64,000 nt of DNA, taken from assembly GCA_020746875.1 (NCBI GenBank), contig JAGTJL010000001.1, positions 434,001 through 498,000 on the forward strand, given 5' to 3'. The position numbers and the translations under genes are program-made. Positions 12,022 through 24,839 of the stretch are shown piece by piece. This stretch comes from Rhexocercosporidium sp. MPI-PUGE-AT-0058. Lineage: Eukaryota; Ascomycota; Leotiomycetes; Helotiales. Position 1 is the stretch's first letter, and each line of letters starts with the position of its first letter. The notes below the pieces were generated by a model. That model ran no database searches and was not told the DNA's origin. It worked only from the letters and a program-made list of their open reading frames with translations.

Positions 12022-12791
12022 CTGAATCAAAAATTTGATATCAGAATAAAAAGGCACAGTTTTTCTTTTCACTAGCTCGCAGGGTGATCAAAGAGCTGAC
12101 TACGTACGACGTAGAAAAAAGCTGCCCGATGGAATTGCATGTCTCGAAACTGAGTACTGTACTTTATGTTTGATCACGTATCGAGAAGGCCAGAGCGACT
12201 ACTTCGAGAGGAGATCAGTAATAGGGATATCACTAACGATGCCTCCAATGTCCCCGTTGAATTTGTGAGAGAAAAACCGGATCAAGGTCGCAGCTAAGGA
12301 GATCTTCCTTCGAGGAAAAAAGTAAAAATAAAAAAGGAAAGAAAAAAGGAAAGAAAAAAGGAAAGAAAAAAGGAAAGAAAAAAGGAAAGAAAAAAGGAAA
12401 GAAAAAAGGAAAGAAAAAAAGAACGCTTCTTCCCTGATTACATGTGTACTCTCACATATCCTTAAGCGTACTCGGCATGCTAGTAGGAGGATATTTTCAT
12501 TATGCATACAGACATCTACTTAACTCTTAGCTTCCTTGATGCTGTCTCTAACCCCATAAGTACCCTCGAAAAGTAAAGTACCTCCACGTAATGTCCGTTT
12601 CAAGCATTTTTTCATGCAATGCATCCGACCCTCACCATCCTCTAATCCATCAATTGCCTCCAGCCCCCATCTCACGAGATCACCACCCAAACGCCTAAAG
12701 ACTGCAGCTAAACCCAGCAAATGAGCACATCCATATGAATCACCCCTCAAAACCTAACGCCACACTTGATCAAGAGCAAGTACAGCTCCAA
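12022..12791. other. Intergenic with purine repeat
   Basis: Apart from the tandem repeat, this stretch holds only short frames on both strands. The last 270 nt or so are probably the 3' UTR of the large minus-strand gene ending at 12792. Confidence 0.45.
12336..12419. repeat. 12-nt tandem repeat, GGAAAGAAAAAA x7
   Basis: Seven perfect consecutive copies of GGAAAGAAAAAA occur here, preceded by a purine-only partial copy. One strand is entirely purine over about 90 nt. The unit length is a multiple of three, so the minus strand reads as a Phe/Ser/Leu repeat. That open frame is an artefact of the repeat, not a gene. Confidence 0.95.
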
Positions 12792-15700
12792 TCAAAGCTC
12801 CGGACTACCCTCCATATCACGCATTCCACCTTTCACCTTCGGCGTATGAGGGATGCTCGACGCATCAGAACTGACACCATCGGAACTGATCGACCCACTG
12901 CGCTGGTAACGACTCTGAATACCAAGACCGACATCACTCTCGTCATCTTCGTCTTCATACCCGTCGTGGTTGGCATTTCCATTTCCGAAGGTCATTTGTC
13001 CAGGGGGACTCTTTCGTGAAGTATCCGACTCTACACTCTCAGAGCGGGTGCGTGTGTAGTCCACATTTTCTTCGTCAACGCTGCGTTCGTCGCTATCGTC
13101 GTCGTCGTCAGGAAAGCCGTTGGCCGTGATGGAATGACGTTCGTCGAGATCGACACTTGCTGTATCGTGGTTGGTGGGAGGGTATCCTTCATCTTCATAT
13201 TCGTATTCGGAGTCCAAGTGACCGTTGATGACAGGTGCATTACCCATATTGATGTCTGACTCAGGAATCTCATGCTCGTGACGAAGTAGATCTAGATAAT
13301 GTTGGTCTTCATCATATTCCCGCATTTCTTGGTCTAGTGGAGTGTCCTCATCTTCTTGCTGCACCTCTTCGTCAGGCTGGGCATCTTCATCAAAATGATC
13401 ATCATGCTCACTTCTCGAAGCCGGGGCGGCCTCATCCTCACTCTCCACAACTCGACGATCACTCAATCGCTTTGACTTTTCACTTAGGTTCTTCGAGCCT
13501 CTTGAAGTTCTGGCTGCTATGATCGGCTTCTTGGCAACACGAGGAGATCGGGCCTGGCTGCTCTTGACCGCTTGAAACGCTGCACTGATCTCATCAGCAG
13601 ACTCGGCTGCGTCAACAGTCGTCTCTTGGCTTTCCTTCTGGCCCACAACCTTCATGCGTGATCGGAGCTTTTTGGGTGACTTTTTTGGCGGGGTTCTGTC
13701 GTTGTCGTGGTCCATCTCGGAGAGCATGGCAGCCTTCCTACCTTTGGAAAGTCGTAGACGTGGTGGCTTTGTGCTGGGTCCTTTGCCATTATCTTCCTTT
13801 ACACTAGAAACACTCCGTTTCCTAGTAGTGCTTGGACCTTCACCATTGTCGTTCTCATCATCCTCCTCATCTTCGTCTTCATCCCTAGATACACTCCTAG
13901 ACGAACTCTTCCGCTTCGAAGACTTGTTGTACCGTGCAGGCGATAGGAAATTATTAAACCCCTTTGGTTCTGCAGGAGCAGCTACTTCATACAGATCAAT
14001 AAGAGCTGACACAACATCCTGGAGCTTCATTTCCTCATTGTCGGGTATGTGTTCCTTGAGATTTCTGTAGCAGACTCGCAAAGCCATCTTCCTGTTTTTG
14101 ACACGAAGATCTTGCTGGATTATTTGCCAAGGAATCTTACCTTCGTTTCCGGCTTTGCTGTCACGGATGAGGTAGAGAAGTTCGAGCTTTTCTGGAGCCC
14201 GCATTTTACGAGCGACATTCTCGGCCTCTTCAAGACGCCAATTGGTTTTAGAAATGGGTTGAAGGGCGACCACATCCTCGGTATCTGCGTCCTCTCGCTC
14301 CATAATATTCTTCCACTTGGTGAGGCATTGAAGACGACTCCTGGTGTGTCCCATCATCTCACTGACTTTCATCCAGTCCAAATTAGTATAGTCATGTTTC
14401 TTAGCGTCCTTCGAGCTTTTCCCCTCGCCGATACGAATAAGCTCAAGAAGTTCCTCTACAACCTCCTTCAGCTTCTCTTCCTCTTCCTTGGCCCAGACTT
14501 CCTTTTTCAGCTTGTCACCACAGACAAGATAATTCCTCCATCGATCTCGGCAATCTTCCGAGAATCTGTTCAGCTCTCCACCAATCTGCTTCCACTTGCC
14601 GGGATTTCTCTCATAGGCATCCTTGAGATCTTGGTCTGCCTCTGCCGTCCAGGATCCACGAGCTTCAAAGTTGTGGAAATTGCGCCGACAATGATTCAGG
14701 ACTTTTGCTTTGGGCAGATGTGGTACCTCTTCATAAATGTAAGTCCAAAATTGCCTGCCGTTCTCACTCCCGGCTTGTCCCTGAATGATAGCATTGAGAT
14801 CAGTTTGTGTCAAGTCGTACTCTTCTCTGTATGACTCGACAGCATTGGCGATGGTTTTGATATCATCCTCTGGAATTCGAGCACCCTTCGACGCAGGAGT
14901 AGCCTGTGAACCTGCAGGGAGCTTTGGTGTCTTTGGTTTCGGTGCCGCTGATTTAGGCGTCATTGATTTCGCCAGTCTCTTGGACACCAAACTTTTCTTC
15001 CTTGGAGTCTTGATAGCCTTTACTTTGGTTTCCGATGACTCGGCTTCTCCAGTCGGCAGACGTCGTTTGCGACTATCCGTGGAAGTTGGTGCTTTCTTGG
15101 GCAGCTCTGGTTCGGACTCTGGATGTGGTTGTGATGAAGGAGGTAGCTCAAAGGGGTTCATCGGAGGGATGACAACAGCAGCCAAAGGTCTACGCGGATT
15201 GACAGGCGTAAAAGCAGGAGTCGGTCTTCGCTGCTGGCTCGAGGTAACAGCGAGGCTAGAAGATGCTAAGATTTCTGGGATGGGAGACGTACGTTCCTCT
15301 TCCATCTGGCTAACATACATGCTAGCAGCCGTTCGAGCAAGCTCAGAAGTATCGTGTGACGCTGAACGCGATCGATGGCGTGCCAATGGCCCAGCTGAAT
15401 TTTCTAAGGAGGGAGCGCTGGATGCAACAAAGCCGTACTCAGTTAATTTAGCAGTGGCTTCGGATTTGTCCTTTGATTTCCTACGCTTGGCATTTGACTC
15501 CACGGCTGTACTCGACGCCTTTCTCTTTCCCAGAGCCTTCTTTGATGGTTGTTTTGGCTCCTCCTCATCATCATCCTCCAGATCTTGACCTGCTTGACCT
15601 GTTGACCATGCACTACTTTGTATTTGTGCCTCTGCCTCCGCGATATCCTCTTGAGTAGGTCGAATGGGTGACTGTGGTCTCGAATGGTTGAAAAGTGCAG

Positions 15701-17052
15701 GTGTAAGTGGTTGGTGTAGGAGAGCTGCCGAATCATCTTCGTCTTGCAAAGCATCAATGCTTTCCTGAGATGGCTTTCGAGGAGTCAGACGTGCTTTTTT
15801 CTTCGCCTTCTTAATCTTCTCAACCAAACCCAGATCATCTGACTGTGATTGTTCATTCGGTCCAGAACTTCCGAGTTCGATAGGGACGTTGGACTTTTTC
15901 GACTTCGTTGCTTTCTTCTCCTTGCTCTTTGCCAGTTGCTCCTTTCTGATCAAGGCCCGCATATCCTGTGTCTCCTCCTCCATAGGCTCAGGCTCTTGTG
16001 GCAACAGTGATGCGAATCCATTCGTTTCAACAGCCTCGAGCTCCAATTGTTTCTTTGAGGCGCGATTCGATTTCTTCGGTTTCTTCGGCTTGGGATCTTT
16101 CACAACCGCCTCGGTGACTGGCACAGCACCAAAGAGGTTACTCAGGGTCCTAGATAGGTCGGGCGATACGAAACTCTCCTCTGCCTCCACCGCTGCATTG
16201 GACACAAAGCTTTGCTCTGCCTCTATGCCCGCCGCTCCATTGCCATCCTCCCCCTCCCCCTCCATTCCCCACGCCTGCGTATCATCACCCATGACCGAAG
16301 AATCCACAACAGACGAATCCATGACCGACGAATCCAGTCCATCCTTCCTCCTCTGCTTGCGCTCTTTCTTCTTCTGGTTCTTGATCAGTCGCACCTGGTT
16401 CGACATCTTGCCTTTATTCTTCTTCTTCTTCTTTCCACTCCCGCCCTTCACCGCGCTCGATGTCGCAGGTTCTCCATTGCCTATCCTAGCTGTCCTGTTC
16501 ACAGTGTTCGAATGATCCATTGCGTCACTATCAGAGTCTGCGCGTGCACTTGAATCTCCTTCCTTGTCCTTGTGGCTGACTTGAACCTCTGTATCGTCTT
16601 GCGCATCTGTGTGAAAAGCACCAAAGAATCAGCAATTACTCTTGTTCAATCGTACCTTCGTTCCCAGCTGGCGCAAGAAAATGTAGAGCAAGAGCACCTC
16701 GCAGGAAGATAGACACGATAGAAAATTCTCATTCGAAAGGTGAGTACAGTGCGCAAACAGCAAACAAAAGAAGAGCTTTCCCTGCAGCTTGCAGAGAAAA
16801 GTGTGAAAGTTCACAGCTGCTGGGCCCCGCATCCCATCCCATCCCCAACCTCCCTTCTTCAACACGCGCACGAAGCTCCAGTTCCAGTTCCAGCGACGGC
16901 TTCAACTCCCAGGTATAGTCCCGTGCGCACAGTAGAAGTCCAATTGACGTACCAGAATGCAATTGCTCTTCCTCTTCCTGATCTTCCTCCTTGACGATGT
17001 TGCTGCTCGCAGGTAGAGAGGACGAGAAGATGCCCTTGACGAATCTGATCAT
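12792..17052 (-). CDS. REB1/TTF1-like Myb DNA-binding protein (Pol I terminator factor type)
   Basis: Rebuilt as two exons, complement 16953-17052 and 12792-16606 (100+3815 nt, 1304 aa); the second exon alone encodes 1242 aa from an internal ATG at 16520. The first exon (MIRFVKGIFSSSLPASSNIV, then acidic) joins in frame over a 346-nt intron with a GTACGT donor. The N-terminal 600 residues are Lys/Glu/Ser-rich and disordered, with many basic nuclear-localisation-type patches. A DNA-binding block follows: a helical region (NGRQFWTYIYEEVPHLPKAK), then Myb/SANT repeats starting near W686 (GSWTAEADQDLKDAYERNPG; then SEDCRDRWRNYL), and a second SANT (LDWMKVSEMMGHTRSRLQCL). The C-terminal 450 residues are acidic and Ser-rich. 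This is the fungal REB1/TTF1 family, whose members bind rDNA terminators and act in Pol I termination or as general regulators. Size exceeds yeast Reb1 because of disordered flanks. Confidence 0.8.
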
Positions 17053-18463
17053 CGTGCATTGTTGATTGAAGAGTGTTCGAGGGAGAGAGAAAAAGGGAAA
17101 AGAGAGAAGAAGTTGAAGGTGAGGTTCTGCTCGGGCGCAGTGCAATTGAATATCAAGATGATGTCCGGCTGGGTGGATTTAAAGTTCGTTCATTCACGTC
17201 AAGTCGCGTCGGCAGGGAAGTCGCGATAAGAGAGAGGGACTTCGTTAGTGGATCCACCTCTGGAAAAAATTGCTTGGAGCCTGGATTTCGAGGTGGCCAA
17301 GGCTATTTGGCGAATGTCAACAAACAACTGAGGCTGCAGAGCAGAAAGTATCTTCAAGTACTTACCCTTATTAGCACTTGAGTATCCAAAAATCATTCCT
17401 AGACTTATAAGAGCCTTTGATATCTATAGTACTGCTTTACGCTCCTACTTTCTTCCCAATCAGCGGGTTCCTTGGATTCATCTCACATCACCTGCAGACG
17501 CCGAGTTACCTATTCATATAGAGCATAGTAAATGGTGCTTGATCTATGAAGTAAGAACTTCTCTTGATTCATTAAATATCACTATCTGCCTCTTCCTCTT
17601 TCCCTAAACACCCACCAAGACTCCAAGGTCCCACTATTCCACCATTCCCATGAAAGAATAAGCATCTCTATCCAAATCCACCCAAGTGGATATGTTCATC
17701 TACATCCAAGTGCGTTAGTTCTCTTCCATCTCCGCTAAGCTTGAAGCTCCATCTCCTCTAATCCCCCAACTCGCCAACTCCCCCCCTCTGACTACCTACC
17801 AGTGCTCTTCACTCCATCAACCACCCTATCTCCCATCTCCCTCCGCCACCAACGCCCATCTAAAACCCTCCCTCTCTAAATCAAGCTTCCACCAAGTACG
17901 ATCCGATTCCAAATCATAGTATGATATCATTGACACCAACCGCAGTCTCTTTAAAGACTATACACATCAACCGTAACTTATGTCCTTAGTAGCATTCCTA
18001 ACCCACCAGCCTCAAAATCTCCATGTCCACGTCAAACTTGTGACCCTCCAAAACGACCTGACTAATCACCGAGATCCCATGTATCTAATGTCACTATTTC
18101 CTCACAGGATCTTCCAAATATAACTATATTCAAATCTTACAGCTCGGTAAACACTTGATTCCCACACTCACGTAGGATCACACCAGGCACTCCGGAATCT
18201 TAAATTTTTTGGATGTCAAATTATATCTACATTACTCCTATCTACACCCCATTTTAAAAACCCATCGCTCCATCGCTCATTCGCTCGCTCTCCCCTCCCC
18301 TGGTATCTAACATCGTACAATTGCAACACTCCCCTCAAAAACGCCCCCAGATACCCCTCCCCAAACGCAAACGCAAACTCCCCTCCCAAACTCCTCCCCC
18401 AACCCAATCCCAAACCCAAGCCCAAACGCACCCCCTTCCCCAAGTCCACACCGCGTCCCCTCT
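17053..18463. other. Promoter and 3' UTR region, pyrimidine-rich
   Basis: The first part is the upstream region of the REB1-like gene. From about 17580 to 18440 the plus strand is C/T-rich, including an AAACGCAAACGCAAA-like stretch near 18365, and probably covers the 3' end of the next minus-strand gene. No other gene is seen. Confidence 0.5.
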
Positions 18464-21400
18464 CTATCCCAGGTAGTACTTGACAACCGCCCGGCTTCTC
18501 TCCTCCATATCCTCCAACTCCCGACGTCTCTTCTCCTCCTTCGCCCGCGCCTTCTCCGCCTTGACCCACTCTCTCTCGGCCATCTCCTCCTCCGTTCTCT
18601 CCTTCTTCACGAAGGCTCCCCACATGCTCTTCTTCTTCTTCAGGGTCTTGCCCTCCTCCTTGGTGGGGAGGGAGGCAGGACTGGCGGCGGAAGAAGTGCC
18701 GGCGGGGCCGGCGGAAGAGATTATCTCGTCATCGTCCTCATCGGAGGCAGAGGCAGACGCAGAGGCGGAGGTTGGGTGAGGGACGAACTCCCACTGCAGT
18801 GGGCTTGTTGGGCTGGTGGTGCTCTTGGTGGTTGGTCGAGTCATAGACTCTTCCTCCTCGACTGGGAATCTGGTGTAGGCTCCAGACTCCGCACCAACGG
18901 TTGGTGGACGGACTGGGCCGCCTACACCAAACTCCGCACGACTCTCCCAGTGACTGTCGCCTCCCTTCGTGTAGTAATGGCCTTCCTCCTCAGCCTCAAA
19001 CTGGGCGAAGATTCCAACCTCGGAGTTGGCGGTGTAGGGACGGGCGGGACCAGCAGCGAATGAAGCTTGCTTTCGCAAGGCCGGGATTTGAGGAGCGTTC
19101 TCGGTTGTAGATATGTAGGAAGTTCCACCGAAGGCAGGAGCGGATTTCTTCTTCTTGAGGACGCGAGGCTCGGGACGAAGGGTGGCTTGAGAATCGGAGT
19201 TGCGAAGAGTCTGACCTCCGAAAACGAATGATGCCATCTTTCTCAATCCACTGGTACTCTGCTCGCCATTCTCTGGGAACTCCTGAGGATTGATAGTAAC
19301 CTTAGAGTCGGATGATCGTAGACCTCCACCGAAGCCGAAGCTTGCCTTCTTTTTAAGCTTTAACTCTGTCTTTTCTCCGGCGTCCTTCTCTGCACGCAAG
19401 GCCACACGAGAATCGGAATTGCGGAGCCGACCAGGGAAGGTGAAGCTTCTCTTATTCTGCAGCTTTGGACCGTCATCCTCCTGTTCCATACCCTTTGACT
19501 CGGTGTGATCCGTGGCGTGACTAGTGACGTTATCCTCGAAACGAGCTGACTTTGCTGACTTTGGAGTCTTTGCTGGGAGTTCATCGTCATCGTCCGACTT
19601 CGGGGCATCGCTCGAGTTTCTATGTAGGAACGCGCTCATGCTGCTTTGCTTCTTCAGAATAGGCTTGACAGCTGCTTCACCTGACTCGCGAGAACTGGTT
19701 GCGCTCAAAGGGGTAGAATCGGTGATGATGCTCAGACCGTTGCCGTTGTCGGCATCATCTCTCAAGGCGGTATGCGACTTCTTACGGACGAAGAATCTGG
19801 TGAAGGATGGCTTCTTCATAATGACTGGAGGTCGGAAATCGGTGTCTTGGGAAGAGCCGGTGTAGGGTCGGTTGAGGAAGTCGAAGTTATCTGATGGCAG
19901 ACGTGAGTTTGATGATGAGGTGGTCGATGTCTTCTTGAATCCTCGTGAAGAGGCTCCGGAGCTGCTCGAAGGTCGTGACGCGGTCGCAGAGACGTTAGAA
20001 GGTATCTTCTTGACCTCGAGTGATTCGTCGCGGTCTTGAAATGTAGAATCGGTGCGGTCTGGCTTTGAATCGGAGCTCGTGTTCTTGATTGCAGCAGATG
20101 GTGCTGGTAAAGATTGATCTTTGACGTTGTTGCGAGGAGGAAACGAGCTCAGGTTTGACGTTCCTAGTGTAGTCGGCTTCCGTGGTCGATTGATTTTCAA
20201 CGGCTCGGGCATCATGGCCGGCTCGGTGATTTGTCGTCGCTTAATCGGAAGTGTCGCGAACGGCGGAAGAGGCTCTAGCGGAGGAAGTTCTGCGGCAGAG
20301 AACAATCGGCTCGAAGATGATCGCGATTTCAATCCTTCACGGTTCGAATTCGGGCTATCCGCAGTCATTGGACGAACACTTGTAGGCGTGAAGGCAGCCG
20401 GTTGATACTTGGGAAGCGGGCGGGCTGACTTTGCAGCTGGTGACACAGGTTGGTGTTTACTTGTGATTGTATCAGTATCGATTTGGAGATTCGGCTTTGC
20501 TTTCTTTGGTTGACTAGGAGTCTGAAGATCTGACGACAAGGATGGACGGCGATAAGTGTTGCCCAATCCAAGCGCAGCGTCGAAATCGAACGAGACCCTG
20601 GGGGATGAATCCGGACTTGTCGTGGGTTCGTCTTCGTAGTCCAATGACTTAGGACCGAGGGTTCTGCCTAGAATTTCTTCCAATTCATCCAACGGAGGTG
20701 GAACAAAACCCATTGGCTTAGAGAGGCCGCGAGAACGCATGGAGAGAAGATTGCCAAATATTGGCTGAGACGCAGCTGGCGTAGTGCGGCTGGGGTCTGG
20801 TTTTCTGCAGCTGGCATCTACCAAGACCAAGGACTGGGCGAGCTTCTCCTGTTTGGATTTGCTGACGTTGACCATGGACTTTGAGTAGACAGAGTATTCC
20901 TCGCCAGGGACCTTGCTGGGCTTCTTGCTGAAGCCGAATTTTGAACGCATGTCTGTCAAGCTGCCTTTGGTTTTTGGAGTCTTTGGTGCTGTAGTTGTAC
21001 TTTCGAAGCTAGCGTCAGTGAAACTACTTGACCCACCCAACTCAGGAGAGTTCAGTGTCTCAGATTTCTGGCGCTCGACCATACGAGTAGCCTCGTTGGC
21101 CTGATCAATCATCTTTTCTGCTAAAGCCGTGTATTTCTCTAGAGTTCCTCTCACTGCAGGCCACCGATGTCGATTATCGTACTGAGAAATATGGTGCTTG
21201 AACTCCTTCATAATTGCAGGTCCATTTGCTTCCACATCTATAGTATATCTGTAGAAGATTGCGCGTTGTTGAAACAATACCTTAGGGTTGATTTTGAAAT
21301 TTGGCAGATCTTGAATGGCGGGAGGAAACAGCGTGTTAAGCATGGCCAAGGCATCAGCCTTGTTGAAATCTCTCGAGAGCAGAATGCTTATCATAGTCTA

Positions 21401-22327
21401 CCCCGAGGTCAGTACTGTCATTGCAAATTTGCTCGAATGTCACACATACCCAGATTCGAAGATCAAGGAACAAGTTGGCATACATAGTCTCGGTCCGCAA
21501 CTCATCTCCTTGAGTCTGCTCAACCCATTTCAAAGTACTTGGGTTCGCCGCAAGCACTCTCCGCCAATTATGCTCATTGATCTCCAGATTCAAGGCTGCT
21601 TTGCGCAAGGCAGATCGACGGGTGAATTCCAAATCTCTCAAGTAATCAAGAGCTGTGAGAGCATGGCCAAAATTGACGTCTTCAAAATCCTGAACAAACA
21701 CCTGGTCGAGGCAGTACGTACGTATAAAGTGGGCTGGAAGTCCCATTGGCCGATTTTGGGGATCGAAGCCAGCAAGCTCTTTTTCAGCATTATCCAGCAG
21801 GTGTGCAAAGCCAATTTTCAGCAAAGAATCGTTTCCACGATCCATGAAACGATCATCGGGACAGTTTGTGGGGTCGAAATCCGGCTCCGGTAGACCAAGA
21901 TAGGGACTACGAATATCTGCAACAGTTGAGTCTGCAATTGAGGGGGTTATTCGATCTTTGGAAGAGAGGAATGCTAGAACCAGCCTTCCTTTCTCATCAA
22001 GCTGCCACCAGGAGTAGATGTCCTTCAGTCGTGGTATGCTCTGGCCTAGAATCAAGGTCAGCGACGCGTTTGAAGGTCAAGTCAACAGATCCCGCAGGAC
22101 CACACAGGAGGAAACATACCTGCATTGATTGCAAACATTATGCTAATTGGTAGCTCGGAGGTCGTTTGTGGTTCAAGAATGTGATGCAAGATCCATGGGA
22201 GTGATTGGAGACTGTGTTCACTCGAGGTTGATGTTGCGGGAGAAATTATGGAGGTTCTCGAGGTCGGGGACGTTGGGGTTGGCGCCGACGACCGCGTCGT
22301 GGAGGGGGAAACTGAACTCGCCGCCAT
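18464..22327 (-). CDS. Msb1/Mug8-domain (RhoGAP-like, former DUF1708) morphogenesis protein
   Basis: Three exons, complement 22120-22327, 21450-22045 and 18464-21397 (208+596+2934 = 3738 nt, 1245 aa), with introns of 74 and 52 nt and GTATGT donors. After a Ser/Thr-rich start, the domain begins with LPWILHHILEPQTTSELPIS and IPRLKDIYSWWQLDEKGRLV. It continues through VADIRSPYLGLPEPDFDPTN, FAHLLDNAEKELAGFDPQNR and ADALAMLNTLFPPAIQDLPN. This arrangement matches the fungal Msb1/Mug8 family, which has a RhoGAP-like fold and works with Cdc42/Rho GTPases in polarised growth. From about residue 420 to the end the protein is Ser/Pro/Lys-rich and disordered, with repeated LKKK-type basic motifs and a helical charged C-terminus (KEEKRRRELEDMEERSRAVV). 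The family assignment is from recalled conserved blocks; the gene model is strong. Confidence 0.8.
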
Positions 22328-24449
22328 CGTGAGAAGTCGGCAGAACTTCGATTAATCTTGGAGCCAGGCCAAAACAAAGAATGTTTCTCCGGTTCCAACT
22401 CAACCATTGCCTTTTCCTGGACTGCAGTCTGCTGGGAATGTTTTCCAGCTCCTCTTCAGAGGCAATCGTCCAGATACAGGAGACAAGCCAGGTCTACGCC
22501 TTTCAAACTTTTGGTCCAGTTCCTCGCCGCCAAGGGGTACACAAAGTCCAAGTTCGGGCAGATGTAATTCCTGGCAATTCCTGATCCTTAGACCTGCTAG
22601 CCCTTTCCTTTCGGCTTCCCGAACAAACAGCAGACAGCTCCAAGATACGATCTCCTCAGTGGTGATCGTTCACTACAGTGATGACAGCGACAGCACACAA
22701 CACTGGGAGTAGTTCTTGCAACGCCGGCGGTTCCACTCTTGAGTATTTCCTTTGGGATATGGGCGAACAAGTAGAAGTTGTTGAAGATATGGTTTATTGA
22801 ATGACATCAAGCCGTGCTTTGGGGTTGATATCCCAATATCATCTCAGACCCTCGGTCCGCTGCAGGAGCAGATAGCAAAGCAGGTTGCCAATGTACACGC
22901 TGATCCGGGTAGTCCCCTTTGTACTGTGGCTCTTGATAGGCCGATGAAGAGATCTTTTCAGAGGGTGCATTAACCTCATGCAATGTTATGCAGGTGTGCA
23001 GCTTGACCTGTACTTCCATTTGTTGGTATGGAGTATGACGATGGGGTATCCCTCCTTGAGGCGATCATGCAAATCTCCCGACAGCCGGCATACCCCTCAA
23101 TCCCCTTTGGGATATCAGAGTGGAGTGTTGTGACCACGATGGGAGAGATGAGGACGGAGGTCAACATCAGTTCATGCAAGGGGACGTCCCGATTTGATGC
23201 AGTTTTCCATGACAGCAATCCAGAAATAACAGTTTGGACGGAAGTATGATTGTACAAAAGTATCGGTGCATAGAGTTGCAGACAAACATTTTTCCAATTC
23301 AGCCAGTCGGACCATAGATGATCTCTGATGTCCGTGCGACAAGGAGACCATAGCTTTGGTGTGGGGGCGTGCCATGACAAGAAGTCTGTCATGTGGCCAC
23401 CACAGATGAACCAAGATGTTTCAATCTTGACAGCGGATGGTTCGTAGGAAGACTACGAGCGGAAAGAGGGAGGACTTTCCGACCTTGCGGTAGCCTGCAG
23501 TGTGCCTCTTCGTCAAGAACTAGCGTCACCATTTCTTTGTCGATGGCCGACGCCGTATATTGCAGACTTTGGTCTAGTAGGACTGATTGCATGGCTCGCC
23601 GTGTCAAATCGTTTGTTGTCGGGTATTGTCTGCTTGTCTGATGTGATCCATAGCCACAATAGTCTGCGACTTGGCTATCGTCATGGACCGGCTATTCCAT
23701 CCAAAATTCAGACTTGGAATTTGAGACAAGCGCCTTTTTCCATCTAGATGAAGCTTCTAAGAAGGTGAAGAAGGCCAGGATAGGAGTGGGTGAAGGTGCG
23801 GCTCATCCAGTCCCGGCCTGGAACACAATGCAGAGAAGCTTCTGAAAGGGAACATCCTTGAGGCGGGAGGTTGTGCGACGTTACAAAGTACTTGCCCAGC
23901 CTGGATAAGCATGGCGGCACCACCCTTTTTTGTTTCTTTGTAAGCTGACGGCCATGTGGATGTCCGAGGAGGGAGCGGGTTTCGGGACATTCACGTTTGC
24001 TATGGCAGTTTCTGCGCGAGGCGTGAGGAAGTGTAACTGGCTATGGTCAGTCTTCACACGAGGAAGAGAAGACTTGCGTGGGTCGAAGGGAGCTGGTCGT
24101 AGGAAGAAGTAGTTTTATTGCAGTAAGTAGTAGCTGTGTTGATATAACTATAGTGCTTTGTTGCTGGAGGAATAAATGTCGCAGATGATAAGACTGAATG
24201 GTGGTTGGAGTGTGTGAAGCCTCGAAGTGCAGTGAGGGCAAGTGGTGTGCATCCAGTCTTCACTACTTACCCCTGATTCGGGTAGGGTGGCTCGTTCCTG
24301 CCAGATCCGTAACTAACTAACCCCTCGGGCTGGCTCTTTCCTCCTGTAGCCGGCTGACCAAGCAAGACATGAGCTACTTTGACTTTCGTTAATCCCGCAT
24401 CGACGTATTATTAGCCTTCACGGTTCGTCTGAACTTTTTCAATAGCAGT

Positions 24450-24477
24450 GGATATATTGATATTGATATTGATATTG
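24450..24477. repeat. ATTGAT-type hexanucleotide microsatellite
   Basis: Four to five tandem copies of TTGATA/GATATT occur in AT-rich intergenic DNA. Confidence 0.85.
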
Positions 24478-24610
24478 GTATTCTTATGATCTTCACAGGG
24501 CTTGATGCTATGCTATGAGTAGCTGAAGGCTATCCCTCGAAGTGAAGTACGAAGAACTCGCTCAGTAGGTGATCAGCATCACGGACCCCTTCCCTTGCCC
24601 CCTCCGTAGA

Positions 24611-24628
24611 CCCCCCCCCCCCCCCCCC
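24611..24628. repeat. Poly(C) run of 18
   Basis: Eighteen consecutive C residues lie in the upstream region of the AAA+ ATPase gene. Homopolymer length in an assembly of this kind is uncertain. Confidence 0.9.
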
Positions 24629-24839
24629 GCCAAGCAGCTGATTCCCGCCGCCGTCTAACAACACAACATCAGAAACTCACTCTACCGCCAGCAAGCAAGC
24701 AACAGCAACAATAATGATTTCTCATATGCAATACATCCTCCCATAGCCCGCCCACCTGCACCTACCTATGCCGCTCGCCCGCCCTCTCTCCCTCTCGCTA
24801 ATTTGATTGTTGACATCGCACACTCACTGGCGACACGCG

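Larger units (their letters stand above)
22328..24839. other. Long divergent intergenic region
   Basis: This lies between two divergently transcribed genes. Overlapping frames up to 138 codons on the minus strand (22976-23607) and others on the plus strand show no domain or splice logic. It contains the two simple repeats listed separately. The final 500 nt or so, rich in CCGCC and CCCGCC, look like a promoter for the gene starting at 24840. Confidence 0.5.

Noticed and set aside
12199..12507. 102-codon minus-strand Phe/Ser/Leu-rich frame
   Set aside because: Produced entirely by the 12-nt purine tandem repeat.
14049..15588. Two plus-strand frames of 261 and 267 codons
   Set aside because: Antisense to the REB1-like gene, created by the Ser/Lys/Glu-rich codons of that gene; hydrophobic low-complexity, no start context.
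15889..16515. 208-codon plus-strand Phe/Ser-rich frame
   Set aside because: Mirror of Lys/Glu-rich disordered coding on the opposite strand.
22976..23607. Minus-strand frames of 72-138 codons
   Set aside because: Mutually overlapping, no splice sites or domain; judged non-coding.
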